Below are positions 12,437 through 23,224 of a stretch of DNA of 64,000 nt, one piece after another; positions within the stretch are counted from its first letter, which is position 1; every line of letters starts with the position of its first letter. The stretch covers positions 3,038,001 to 3,102,000 of the forward strand of contig OZ024842.1 in NCBI GenBank assembly GCA_964017145.1, written 5' to 3'. This DNA is from Agrocybe praecox. Its lineage: Eukaryota; Basidiomycota; Agaricomycetes; Agaricales; Agrocybaceae. Under the pieces are notes generated by a model. The model searched no databases, was not told the DNA's origin, and was given only the letters and a program-made list of their open reading frames with translations. The position numbers and the translations under genes are program-made.

Positions 12437-13912
12437 ATGCTCTCTCAGGTTATCCGCGCTTCAAGACGCGCCACGTCTTGCCAATCTGCGCAGCTATACC
12501 AACACCTCACACGTCGGGCAGTCTCGACATCGACAACTCCAGAGGCAGAGCAGCCCAATAGCGACGAGTTTGACAACCATGTCGCGTTCATCCGAACATG
12601 GGGACCTCTCAGGAACATTGCAGATGCATACACCATGATAAATGCCATGGAGCGCAAGTACGGTAAAATCGTCAGCGCTCGCTTCCCTAAAGTCAGTCCA
12701 ACGCCAATGTTCCTTCCCAGTTTCGTCCATATGAATGAACGTTGCTTAAATAATTGCCTTTTTTCATGCTTATAGGATTTTGAAGAACCTACGAAATTCC
12801 AATTGTACTCCTTCCTTTACTTCGAAAAGCCCATTGCACATCGAATACCCCGCGAGGGATTAGATTTCACCATCCCTTCCTCTGGTATAAAAAAAGAACA
12901 GCACGAAGTCTCCATAGCCGACCTCGAGAATATCTTCAACCAAAATCGTGAATATAACCCAGAATACGAATTCCCCACTTTGAACTTAGAAACGGAAGAG
13001 GACAGGTCAAAGACCATTGGAGGTCGCATTCGTCGCGGAGGTAAGCTAAATTATCACGGACAATATATTGACATTCTTTCCTAACCCATCCTTACAGGGC
13101 CAGAACTAATGGCAGATAAGAATCACAGTCTTTTCCAAAACACGCCACGCAACGTCATGCAAAACTTCTTCCGGTGGGGTGGTTTCCATGAACTCAAGCC
13201 CCTTGAGAAACGTTCCGCCATTCAAGGAAGTGACCTGTTCCCTGGCAGAGTTGATATGGACAACGTTCGCATGCGAGCTGCCTTACAGCAGACAGCAATG
13301 ATCCTGGAGCAACCTAATCCCAATTTTGCGGAACTGAAAAGACAGCCTTCAACCAAAACTTCGAAGAAGGATGAAACATCAACTAGCACTCCTTCGTTGG
13401 GGTCGCTTGCTTTCGGTGGTTTGCAAGAGGAAGCGTTCACCAAGCGGAGAGGCGCTGCTTCCCCAAATTTGGCAGAAAAGCTATCACAGGCTTCAACAAA
13501 AGCAGGAGAATCGACGCTTGCCTCCAAATCATCACTGACTTCACCACCGCCATCGACTACCTCCTCCTCCTCCACTACAAAGACCCAAGGCTCTGAGCCC
13601 TTGCAAACGCCGCCGACCCGACGAGCCCCAGTCCAAACCGCAGAACAGCTAGCTGCAAAGGAAGCCCTCAACAAGCAGCTTGAATTCGCCAAGCAGCTGA
13701 AGCAAACACTCGCAACACCATATACCGGAAGAAAACAAGCGAAACCTTCTTTGAAGCAGCCCAAACAGCCCAAACCTCAGCAGCAGCAGCAGCAGGAAAA
13801 AGAACTGGACTTTGACCACCCCGATTATATACCCAGAGGCATCCCAGAACCTGAAGTGGAAAAGCCTGGCGTGTTAAGGAGGTTATGGAACAGGTTTGGT
13901 AATTTTAGGTAA
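12437..13912 (+). CDS. Predicted mitochondrial protein of unknown function
   Basis: Three exons (12437-12691, 12776-13040, 13098-13912) give 444 residues in frame with clean GT-AG junctions. The N-terminus (MLSQVIRASRRATSCQSAQ...) is rich in Arg, Ser and Ala with almost no acidic residues, typical of a mitochondrial presequence. A folded part follows (FIRTWGPLRNIADAYTMINAMERKYGKI, then KFQLYSFLYFEKPIAHRIP), ending near NFFRWGGFHELKP. The last 200 residues are Ser/Thr/Pro/Gln-rich with a short poly-Gln run, then a basic tail (RRLWNRFGNFR). I do not recognise a named family, though the folded part reads like a conserved basidiomycete protein. The divergent partner is an Mrx11-like protein, so a role in mitochondrial gene expression is possible but unproven. 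Confidence 0.8.
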
Positions 13913-14322
13913 TACATACATGATATCTAGGAATTATGTGTATCCTGGTTTTTTGGTGGGGCGCCGATGTGTACGCCCGTATAGTGCTATGTTTATTATA
14001 ATAACAAACGAAACGATGCTCCAAACCGTTATCCGGATCATGTTGAACGTTTAGCATCAGGGCGGAATTGTTGGTGCAATGTTTTAAGTTTATGTGCGCT
14101 TTGCAGCGTTTCCGAGGATTTTCGCGACTTGAAATGCCTTGCTGCATGTTGCTGCAAGCTGACGTGTGCTCTTGACATCTGCGTTTTGGCTTGGAAGTAG
14201 CAGGCGGTCGGTACCACTTCTCGCCCCAACATAAATATAGCCTAGACCCAGCGGTCTGATTATTGGTTTGTATAGTACCGAGTTTTGCGTTATTAACCGT
14301 TGTTGGCGTCGTTGAGGATGGG
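13913..14322. other. Convergent 3' intergenic region
   Basis: About 400 bp between the stop codons of two convergent genes. I see no coding frame or structured element. Confidence 0.5.
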
Positions 14323-15127
14323 TTACGAAGGATTCGACTTTTTAGCGATTAGCGCCTTGACACTCTTGATAGCGGCTTCTCTAGCCCGTATGAGACGTTT
14401 GGCCTTGGTCAAGTCTAAATCTTTATAATCCGGTTTCTTCGTGGACGGTCTTTTGGGATCGGGAGTTGCAGAGGATGATTCTGCCGGAGTGTCTTTAGTC
14501 GTTAATGATGCCAATTTTTCGCGGTGTACAGAGAGCAAGTCGTCTAGTGTTTCCAATGTCGTGATGGAATCTTGGAGTTCTTCCGTTCGCTTGAAAGTTT
14601 TGCACGCCTCGGCTGCGCAAGTTTCTATGTGGCTGAATCTTGCAGGACCTAGCAATGTACCACCATACCTAGAGAAAATATGAGGGGGGGGGAAAGGAAA
14701 AGGTCACTTGGACGTCAACAAACCAGCGGCTTACTATGACCACCGCGTCGAGGACAGCTAGGTTTTGCATAACCTTCAAAACCTTGCCACCAGCCCAGCT
14801 TTCTCCGTCGTCTTTACTGCCTTGGACGAGTTCGAAATCGTCTGGTCCATCCAACCCTGTCTTTCCGGACTTTAGAACCATGCACCTCCAGGCCGATATT
14901 TCGTGGGTGGCTTTTCTAGCTCGATGTACAGTGAATTTGAGATGTTTTACGCGAGCACTAGCGTCCTCGGGTGTGGTTGCGCGATATATGTTTGCAATAA
15001 ATATGGATCCGCGGTCTCGAATTTCTTGGGAAGTAGCGACAGGTTCAGGCTGAGGACGCGTTGAAGAAATGAAAGCATCAAGACTACCGTCGAGTTCTTT
15101 TGACAGGAAGATTTCTGACTGTGACAT
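14323..15127 (-). CDS. IMPACT N-terminal domain (UPF0029) protein, YDL177C-like
   Basis: Two exons (15127-14724, 14668-14323) give 249 residues. The intron uses GTTTGT...CTAG and restores the signature VVIVSRWYGGTLLGPARFSHI across the join. Together with KHLKFTVHRARKATHEISAWR and DDGESWAGGKVL this is the IMPACT/UPF0029 fold. Full Yih1/IMPACT regulators of the Gcn2 kinase also carry an N-terminal RWD domain. Here the residues before the IMPACT fold are few and unlike RWD, so the protein resembles yeast YDL177C, of unknown function. The C-terminus is Lys-rich and helical (LTKAKRLIRAREAAIKSVKALIAKK). The gene is divergent from ribosomal protein eL33 over a 278-bp spacer. Confidence 0.85.
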
Positions 15128-15405
15128 TTATGTGAGTTATAGCGGTTGAATAGATGTTCTGGAGGTATATTCAATGAGAAGGTGAAGACACAGCGACGGT
15201 AACATTCCCAGACAGTGGTATAAAGCAAGGAAAAGCTAAAGAAAGAAGGCCCCTTAATGGTTCCGGATAGAACGGACCGGAGAGTTTTAACTTTGGATTT
15301 GTTTATTTGTAAAGCTGCTGGACCTCGGCTGCTCGCCATTTTGGTATCACCAAAAAGCCCCCCCATCAAGATTGTCAACGACGCCGGCACACCTCAAGAC
15401 TGAAA
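15128..15405. promoter_or_regulatory. Divergent promoter of IMPACT-like gene and eL33
   Basis: A 278-bp spacer between the start codons at 15127 (-) and 15406 (+). It should hold the promoter of a strongly expressed ribosomal protein gene. I do not see a clear TATA box and assign no specific factor site. Confidence 0.45.
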
Positions 15406-16095
15406 ATGGGCTCAACTAGGTGAGTTATGCATTTGCAGAGAGCAGGGAAACGTTTGGGAGGAATCACGTAGGAAGAAAGGATGAGGGAAAAGATGGATGC
15501 GAAAACGAAACTTTGGATGACGGACCAGCTGGAACCTTGGTGGTTGGAATTTGGACCCCCCTGCTCTCTGGTATTAGGGCCTCTGCTGGAGGTCAGCACG
15601 CTAAACGGCGAATATCTGCAGATTGTACAGCAAAGGCCGTGTCCTTGGCCACAAGCGCGCTAAACGCAACACTCGCCCCAACACCTCCCTTATCCAGATT
15701 GAGGGTGTTGCTACCAAGGAGGATGCCCAGTTCTACCTCGGAAAGGTGCGCAAGGAGAGATAATTCCCCGCATATATTGTCTGAGGGTTTATTGGAAATA
15801 GCGCGTTGCCTTCGTCTACAAGGCTAAGAGGGAGATCCAGGGTTCAAAAGTCCGTGTCATCTGGGGGTGAGCATTTATTCGCTGTCGTGTTGAACTCATT
15901 GGATGTTCAATGGCGATTTTTCTTCAGACGAGTGACCAGGCCCCACGGATCTTCAGGTGTTGTCAAATCAAAATTCCGAAGCAACCTCCCCCCACGAGCA
16001 TTCGGTGCCAGTGTCCGCGTCGTACGTATATTGTTATTCTCTTCGAGTTGAATTGGCTGACAATTTCACAGATGCTTTACCCCTCGACAATCTGA
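15406..16095 (+). CDS. 60S ribosomal protein eL33 (L35Ae)
   Basis: Five exons (15406-15419, 15622-15745, 15802-15866, 15928-16021, 16072-16095) sum to 321 nt, giving a 106-residue protein, the normal length for this family. Diagnostic blocks are [49 protein letters not shown] and the ending [18 protein letters not shown]. It is a structural protein of the large cytosolic ribosomal subunit. The first exon codes only for MGST plus part of an Arg codon and is followed by a 202-bp intron, the longest in the gene; a long first intron near the ATG is typical of fungal ribosomal protein genes. I checked that intron for C/D snoRNA boxes and found no convincing pair. Confidence 0.95.
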
Positions 16096-16693
16096 TTTCG
16101 CTTACACATATGGCCCTCTGTCTCACTCCCTACTGTATGATGCAATATGATATGTTTGCACAAACCTCCGTGAATATGATCAAGAAAACATTTAAATCCT
16201 ACAACTATGTGTCTACTAAGGGATCCGCCGAGAAAGCATTACTGGCCAAGGGATGGAGAATTGTTTGGATGGTGGAGATGCAAAATTGTTCCTCCGCACT
16301 AGGGATTCTTCAACACGCCCTAATTCCTCGAAAACTCACGCAATCTCCATTTCTGTGCTACTATTCTCGATATTCGCAATTGAAATTTGTTCCAACCCAT
16401 TGCTATCTTTTTGCTGAGACTTCTTTGACTATGAATCGCTGGTTAAATGAACCCGCTGTGCAAGAATGGCTTACCAGGCCTGCTCGAAGTCTCCGCGATA
16501 CATAAGTCAAAAATAGTAGAATGTTCCTTTTGGCTGCGTCAAAACTCGCCGATCGAGTATGGTGTGCCGCTTACCCCACCGGCAATTAGCCACAAGCGAA
16601 ACCGGATCTTCAAGTTCGTTTCTCTTGTTCGCCAACTACCTACAAAATCATCTACCACTTGATACTTTAAACTATCGCTGCAGACCGCTACGA
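16096..16693. other. Intergenic region, eL33 terminator side and GCDH promoter
   Basis: About 600 bp between two plus-strand genes. Open frames extend through part of it but match nothing and lack a plausible exon chain. It should contain the eL33 3' end and the promoter of the acyl-CoA dehydrogenase gene. Confidence 0.45.
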
Positions 16694-18665
16694 ATGTTGC
16701 ACTTACCATCGTCTAGTCTTATCCGTACAGGCCTACCTGTTCGATCGCTGGTAGGCGCGTCTACCAGTCGTCGCGCTGCTTCAGGTATACTTGTGCTTCA
16801 ATTTGTCTTCAAATACTGAATTGTGTAGGCTATGTTAAGTTCAATTGGGAGGTACTAGACACTCTTAACAGAAACATTTGTGGAATCTAAATACGATATA
16901 TGAATAGGATCCACTCAACTTGGAGTCCCAGCTAACGGACGAAGAAATTGCTATCCGGTACGCGCATTCTGAATGTATCTTTCTCTTTGGTCCTGATTCG
17001 ACTATTTCAGAGACACTGCTCGTGCATACTGCCAGGTGGGACTCGAATTTCATGGCGAACGTTGCATGAATGCGCGTGTTGAAAGCTGGAATTAATTGCA
17101 GGAGAACCTTATGCCTAGAGTCCTAGAAGGATGGCGAACGGAAAGTTTGTATTTCCATGGCTATATCTTAAATGCGGTTCATCTAAAGTTTCTTCAATCA
17201 TCTAGAGTTTAACTACGATGTTCTCCCTGAAATGGGCAAGCTCGGTTTGTTAGGTCCTACTATCGAAGGATACGGCTGCGCTGGAGTGAGCAATGTTGCC
17301 TACGGTCTCATTGCAAGGGAAGTTGAAAGGTATGCCTAGTAAATGTCGTGTTTTCAGTTGCGCTGTTTACTGAACCTCGAGCCCTCCAGAGTCGATTCAG
17401 GGTACCGTTCGATGGCTTCTGTCCAATCCTCCCTCGTCATGCATCCCATAAATGAATTTGGTTCAGAAGCGCAGAAGGAAAAATATCTCCCTCGTCTGGC
17501 CAAGGGAGAGATTGTTGGTGCATTCGTGAGTCGACTATACAGCTCTACCCTTGGTTTGAAATATGCACTTATCTACCGTATCCCATAGGGTCTGACCGAA
17601 CCAAATCACGGCTCGGATCCTGCAGGCATGGAGACCACCGCTGAAGAGGTTGATGGCGGGTTTATTCTCAACGGCAGTAAAACATGGATTTCAAACGCAC
17701 CGGCGGCGTCAGTTTCGTATCTTTAATTCTATATGGAATATTTACTGATAACGATGATAGTGATGTCTTCATCGTGTGGGCCAACTGCAAATGGGACAAG
17801 AAAGTTCGTGGTTTTATCCTTGACAAGGTAGGCCAATTTTCTGATTTTTTCAGTTCCCTTGGATGCTGCACAGGATGTCTAGTTTAATTCTTATGTGACG
17901 TCAGGGCACGAAAGGCTTGACAGCACCTGCTATCAAAAACAAGCTCGCTCTTCGAGTATCTCTTACGGGCTCTATCTTCATGGACAATGTCCGTGTTTCC
18001 CATGATGCTCTACTTCCCAAGTCCAGAGGATTGGGATCCCCGTTCTCATGCTTGAACTCAGCCAGGTCTGTTCCCACTTTTCCTTCCATCATACCCTTAA
18101 TCCGATCTTGGCTCATCCACAAATTCTGAAGATACGGTATATCTTGGGGTGTTATGGGTGCTCTCGAAGACTGCCTACACCGCACCCGTGAATATGCTCT
18201 CGAGCGTCACCAATTTAAGCGCCCTCTCGCTTCTTTCCAGCTCGTACAAAAGAAACTCGTTGATGCGCAAACTGAGGTTGCTCTTGGCCTCCAAGCCAGC
18301 TTGCAAGTCGGGCGCCTCAAGGACCAAGGAAAGCTTGCTCCTGAGATGATCAGCATGATCAAGCGCAATAACTGTGGTAAGGCGTTGCAGCAAGCCAGAA
18401 TTGTCTTAGATATTTTGGGCGGGAACGCCTGTGCCGATGAGTATGTTTGTGGTATTTTCAAATCTTCGATTCTCACTCTTTCTCCCAACAAGGTACCATG
18501 TCGGACGTCATGTAGCCAACTTGCAAGTTACGAACACTTACGAAGGCACAAATGTAAATAGAAAGCTACACTATCTCATAGAAAGACATCTGACTGCTTC
18601 CGCAGGACATCCACGCTCTCATCTTGGGGAAAGCAATCACGGACATTCCTGCCTTCGCCAACTAA
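16694..18665 (+). CDS. Glutaryl-CoA dehydrogenase, mitochondrial
   Basis: A many-exon gene starting at [15 protein letters not shown] and ending ITDIPAFAN*. The first exon is Arg/Ser-rich and presequence-like. The product oxidatively decarboxylates glutaryl-CoA to crotonyl-CoA in lysine and tryptophan breakdown, using FAD. Diagnostic segments are [37 protein letters not shown] (with the substrate-binding Arg region), [38 protein letters not shown] and [15 protein letters not shown], where the Glu is the catalytic base of this family. Exon joins all keep frame, including small exons near 16839, 16911 and 17010. The last intron splits YEGTN from DIHAL (about 18555-18605). Length is about 425 residues, normal for the family. 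Confidence 0.94.
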
Positions 18666-18865
18666 TCTAATTAAAAAATAGGACGAAAAAAATGATACAG
18701 TATTCTCTTGTATATTGTTCAAGTACAATTACGAATACAAACAACATTACTGACACAAACAATTTGGTATTAAATCAACTTTCCGGCATAAGGGGCACAA
18801 GTACAACGAAGGACGACATAGAAGAAGGAAAAAGAAGTGAAAAGATCATCTCAAGATATATGTTG

Positions 18866-21267
18866 TTATACATCGGCATTACGCATCGTAGGATCGACCC
18901 AGTCCAATCCAAGGATATCGAATATGTCCTGTTCACTGCGTGGGATATATAATTTGGAATCATGCCGGCGCGTTCTGGAGAGTTGAAAACTATTGTTGAG
19001 AAACCAAAAGCATTTATGGTGTGGCTCAAATAACCAAAACTTACATCCCCGAACTGTCAAATTTGATTCCTCTGATAATGATGAGCAAAAATCATTAAGG
19101 TCAAAGAAGAATCACGCACTTTTCGGCTTTTGCCCAAAGTCTCAAATCTCTCTCGAACATTTTTGAGCCAGACCTTTTGTGGACATGTCAATGATGAATA
19201 GTTAGATTATGCATTAAGGAAAAAATAAATTGCTGAATGAGCATACGCACCAACCAACAACAGCGCTCCAATACGCCTGCGGCACGGCGAATATCAAATC
19301 TAGTCGGCGATGTATGGTTGTCCTTTTGCCCTCGTTGGCATCGACAGTTTCAGGAGGGAATCTGAATACGGTCAAAGCCTTCTCGAGGGAGTCCCAGTGG
19401 CCCTCGCGTAGACCATGTGCATGGAAGCCGGACAGGTCTGCGGTGTAAGACAGAATGCTCATACCAGTCAGGCCGCAAGGTTCATTGCGATGTGAGGACG
19501 AAGTCAAAAGACATACGCATACAATGGGTGACGTAGCCTTTGGGAAAGAATATAGATGTATAAGAGTGGTTTCATGAAGAAATAAATGAACACGTACCAC
19601 GGGTATGCAGATGTAGAGTAAACCTCCCGCAGAGTCCCTTAATTAGACTCTCCCCCTTCTCCAGATCAGAATGGCTAATGACGATGTCAACATCGTTGCT
19701 CTTCGGTTTACCGCGTCGATACCTGTGTTTATAACCAAGATAAAGCCTCATACAGGCGCATACACTTTGGTACTTACCCGCCAACGACCGTACTAACGCA
19801 TCCTGGCTGCACCTCGTTCAACTCCCTCATCACCACCCTATGTATCTCCTCGATTTCTTCCCTCGGTACGCCCATATCTAGTTCCTTCCTTAGCGCCAAG
19901 GACATCTTGACAGTTAGTTGAGGGATTTTATTCTTGTTCATACCCGAAATTTTTTTGCCGTTCGGGGTGACCAAGGACTCTTCTTCCTCAAGAGCGAGGG
20001 ATTCGACGGTGGAGCCAGGTGGAACGTCGTAGTACCTTTCGAGATCTTCGATTGTTCGCAGACCTGTTTCGTACAGTTTACGGGCATTAGCGGGGCCAAT
20101 TCCGTATATAGAGGAAAACATGGACAAGGCTTGGAAGCGTCCATCGTCTCGTGTCGTTTCTATATATAAGTTTTAGAGTTGTAGTTATAGATTGCGGGAG
20201 GAGGTAGAACACACTAGATTCTTGGATATAACCGTTCTCAAGGAATTCAGAAATCTGCTGGGCGTAAATTCATGAGCTACGGGCGTAGTGCAGGGGTTTA
20301 CCTTCGACTTCGTCTTTCCGCCCAGTCCAGGGAGGTGGGCAATGTCTCTTTTGAGTGTCTCTTCCGTGATAAGATGAGGATACGCTAAGGGCCATCGTGA
20401 ACAAGAGGCAGAATTGTAAAGCATTATGAATTAAGTACTCACACTTTATTATCTGATATCCAGAATTATCATTCAATAGTAGGGGAACTTCAACATGGAA
20501 GATACTTACAGCAACAGCCCGTTCGTATGCCAAAGCGTTGACGCCCATTCCTTCCAATTCTCTCGATCTCCCAAGAACACCCAGTTCATTTGCAAGAGCC
20601 TGATTTACGCATACGAGCGGCGACGCACGCTGACACGCATATTTCAATCTCCAGTTATTCAATACCTTTTCGGATGTTGGCTTCACGACGGGGACTGCGT
20701 ACGGTGGTGGGGAACTTGATGACGATGATGACAATGGTTCAGAACGCTTAAATTCGTCGTCGTCGGGACAATTTCTGGCCGTCTCACCGTGCAGATCTGA
20801 TATAGCAGCGTAATCCCCGCATTCGGCTGGTTTGTTTTCTTTGATAGAGGTACGCAACCAGTCTGGAGTGACTATTGGTTTTTGATGCTGCAATCATGTT
20901 AGTGGAAAGGAATGACGAAAATAACAGAGATTCATACTGCGATGCGCCAATCGACGTGTCTCTCCAATCTTTTTCTCATATGTATAGCAGTGAGTATAAC
21001 GTCAGCGTCCTCCGCTTGATTGCATATTTCGAGCTCCAGACGATGCTCCCGTCCAACTCCAGAGATTTGAGTCGACTCAATTAAATCATACAGCTCCGTA
21101 ATAGTCTGTTCTTCTAGCTTTGCCTGCACGATGTAGACTTTGAGTGGTCTACTTGCTGAGTCGTCCCCATTGTCTGCTTCACTCGTTGATACTGCAGAAC
21201 TTGACCGTGATCTTTTGCGTTTTTGTGCTCGAGGTGAGGTGTATGATGGTGACGAGAAACGTTTCAT
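18866..21267 (-). CDS. Family X DNA polymerase (Pol lambda/Pol4-like) with BRCT domain
   Basis: Start at 21267 (MKRFSSPSYTSPRAQKRKRSRSS, a nuclear-localisation-like basic stretch), stop at 18866. The first two exons form a BRCT domain (KVYIVQAKLEEQ ... VDWRIAV ... PIVTPDWLRTSIKE). A Ser-rich linker precedes the 8-kDa/helix-hairpin-helix part (ELEGMGVNALAYERAVA, DIAHLPGLGGKTKSK). The palm starts with FSSIYGIGPANARKLYETGL and contains GGYRRGKPKSNDVDIVISH, supplying the first two catalytic Asp residues; the third lies in RRLDLIF. WSGSKMFERDLRLWA and the C-terminal FDILGLDWVDPTMRNA match the family end. Members fill gaps in base-excision repair and non-homologous end joining; BRCT favours a Pol lambda/Pol4 role. 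Introns interrupt most blocks and were joined by eye. Confidence 0.92.
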
Positions 21268-21919
21268 TCTGACTTGGTGTTAGTATTAGTGAAGTTAAAA
21301 AAAGGTGCTCATTGTCGAGGTCGACGATGGAAGGTAGGCAAGGATGATGTCATTAACTATCCTCGGGACCAGCCGCACCTTGTTAAACTCCGCTTAGCAC
21401 TGGCCGCATCGGCGAGCTAATTGAAAACCGCCAAAGCCCTAATCCTAAAGCTAAAGAAGAGCTAAAGCCTTACTTGGGCATGAAGCACGATAAGAAACAA
21501 CGAGTAGATTGCCACATATCGGAATGCTCGCGAGTATGTATTTTTTGTTTTTTTACAGTTAGTATCTACGCCCAGTGATTATCATGTGTCAAGTTAGAGA
21601 GATCGCTTCTGAGCAACGTGTGTGATGATCAATTAATTTTTAGGCTAATTTAGTGGTTGTATTATTTCAAGGCGCCTAGGTCCCTGCAATATCTCATACA
21701 TACATACAGTACATACATAGTATTATAGAAAACAATGGGCGGATGCCGGACAGGGTCAACCGTAGATCCGTAAGCAACCGTGGGAATATTATGAGAAGAG
21801 TGACTGTGTTGCAAATATTCTTGTATAACGCACCTCTACATTACTCCTTCTAATTTCTGCTCTTTCCTTACTACCTTCATCTTCTCCCTCTTTTCTTCCC
21901 CTTTCCCCCGCTTCCCCCC
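21268..21919. other. Intergenic divergent promoter region
   Basis: About 650 bp between the polymerase gene (-) and the NMN adenylyltransferase gene (+). It includes a short T-rich run near 21540 and a strong pyrimidine tract (about 21845-21917) running straight into the plus-strand ATG, a common arrangement in basidiomycete promoters. No gene seen. Confidence 0.5.
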
Positions 21920-23092
21920 ATGACCACCTCCCATCTCACCGAAACATTCACAAATCCCCAGGGATACACCTTTCCTCATCACCGTCTCTCCACCGTCCTT
22001 CACAACCCCGACAAAACGCCCATAGTCCTTGTAGCATGTGGCTCTTTCAGTCCAGTCACCTATCTTCATCTTCGTATGTTCGAAATGGCCAAGGACTATG
22101 TTAGACAAAATACCGATTTTGAAATCATCGGTGGTTATCTCAGTCCTGTCAGCGATATGTACAAGAAGCCTGGTCTCCTCAGTGCTCGCCATCGGTAAGC
22201 CTTATCCCTTTTTCTTTGTCATTTTGTATGGAAGTGCATCATGTGGCCATATATCTGTACCACAATTCCTTCGCGGTTGCCGTTCCTTTCGTTTTCGTCT
22301 TCCGGAATTCCGGTTTCGGCAGATAAGTCCGGTTTTATCATCTTTCGTGATCAATGGTCCTCCCAATACTTCTATGATTCCCATCTCCAAGTTTTCACAA
22401 TGCTAACGTCTCTTCTAGGGTGAATATGTGCACTCTAGCTGCCGAGGACTCCGATACATGGCTAATGGTTGACCCCTGGGAGGCCTTCCAGTCATACCAA
22501 CGCACAGCCATCGTATTAGACCATTTCGACCACGAAATCAACACCGTACTCGGTGGCGTCCATACGGAATCGGGCGAGCACCGCAAGGTCCGGGTGATGC
22601 TCCTTGCAGGTTCTGATTTGATTGGGACGATGAGCGAGCCGGGTGTTTGGGCGTACTCTGATGTTCGTTTCAAAGTTCCCCCCAAATTGATTCCAGGATG
22701 ATTGGTTCTGACTCAGAACTCTAGTTGGAACATATCCTCGGCCGGTATGGCTGCTTGATTGTTGAGCGGGCTGGCACGGGAATGGATCAGGCGACTGATA
22801 GTCTGGCGCGGTGGAGGAATAACATCCATCTTATCTCTCAGTTGATCCAAAATGACGTTTCGAGCACGAAGGTATGCACATTATCAATTGTCCAAACCAA
22901 TACTAATCACTGGCTTAGGTTCGCCTCTTCTTGCGGAGAGGGCTCTCAGTGAGGTACCTATTACCCAACTCAGTGGTAGACTATATCGAGCGAGAAGGGT
23001 TGTACCAAGACGAGACTACGTCCAATCTCAGTTCGCCTGACAAGGAAAAGGGCAAGGAAAAGGAGGCAAGCACTAGCGCGAGTGGATTATGA
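21920..23092 (+). CDS. Nicotinamide/nicotinate mononucleotide adenylyltransferase
   Basis: Four exons (21920-22194, 22419-22662, 22725-22871, 22919-23092) give 279 residues. It transfers AMP from ATP to NMN or nicotinate mononucleotide, the last common step to NAD. ACGSFSPVTYLHLRMFEMAKDY carries the nucleotidyltransferase phosphate-binding motif, with His in the position of the family's second His. GGYLSPVSDMYKKPGL, the LLAGSDLIGTM block and ILGRYGCLIVERAG follow. The C-terminal ATP-binding block SSTKVRLFLRRGLSVRYLLPN is intact across the last intron. The tail (KEKGKEKEASTSASGL) is charged and unconserved. The first intron is long for this window (224 bp). Immediately downstream begins the tandem array of Dal5/Tna1-like transporters. 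Confidence 0.94.
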
Positions 23093-23224
23093 CTGGAATG
23101 GGGTGTCGTCATGTATATAAAAGAGGGTTGTAAGGATTCGAAGGACTGTACGTATTTTTCACGGCCCAAGCGCTGTTTCCTTTGCATCAATGTTTCTCAC
23201 CTTGATTTTTTTTGTGTAACATAT

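Noticed and set aside
13222..13773. 183-residue minus-strand frame
   Set aside because: It is the antisense shadow of the third exon of the predicted mitochondrial protein.
15420..15621. Possible intronic snoRNA in the first eL33 intron
   Set aside because: GATGA-like and CTGA-like words occur but not as a properly spaced C/D box pair with a terminal stem.
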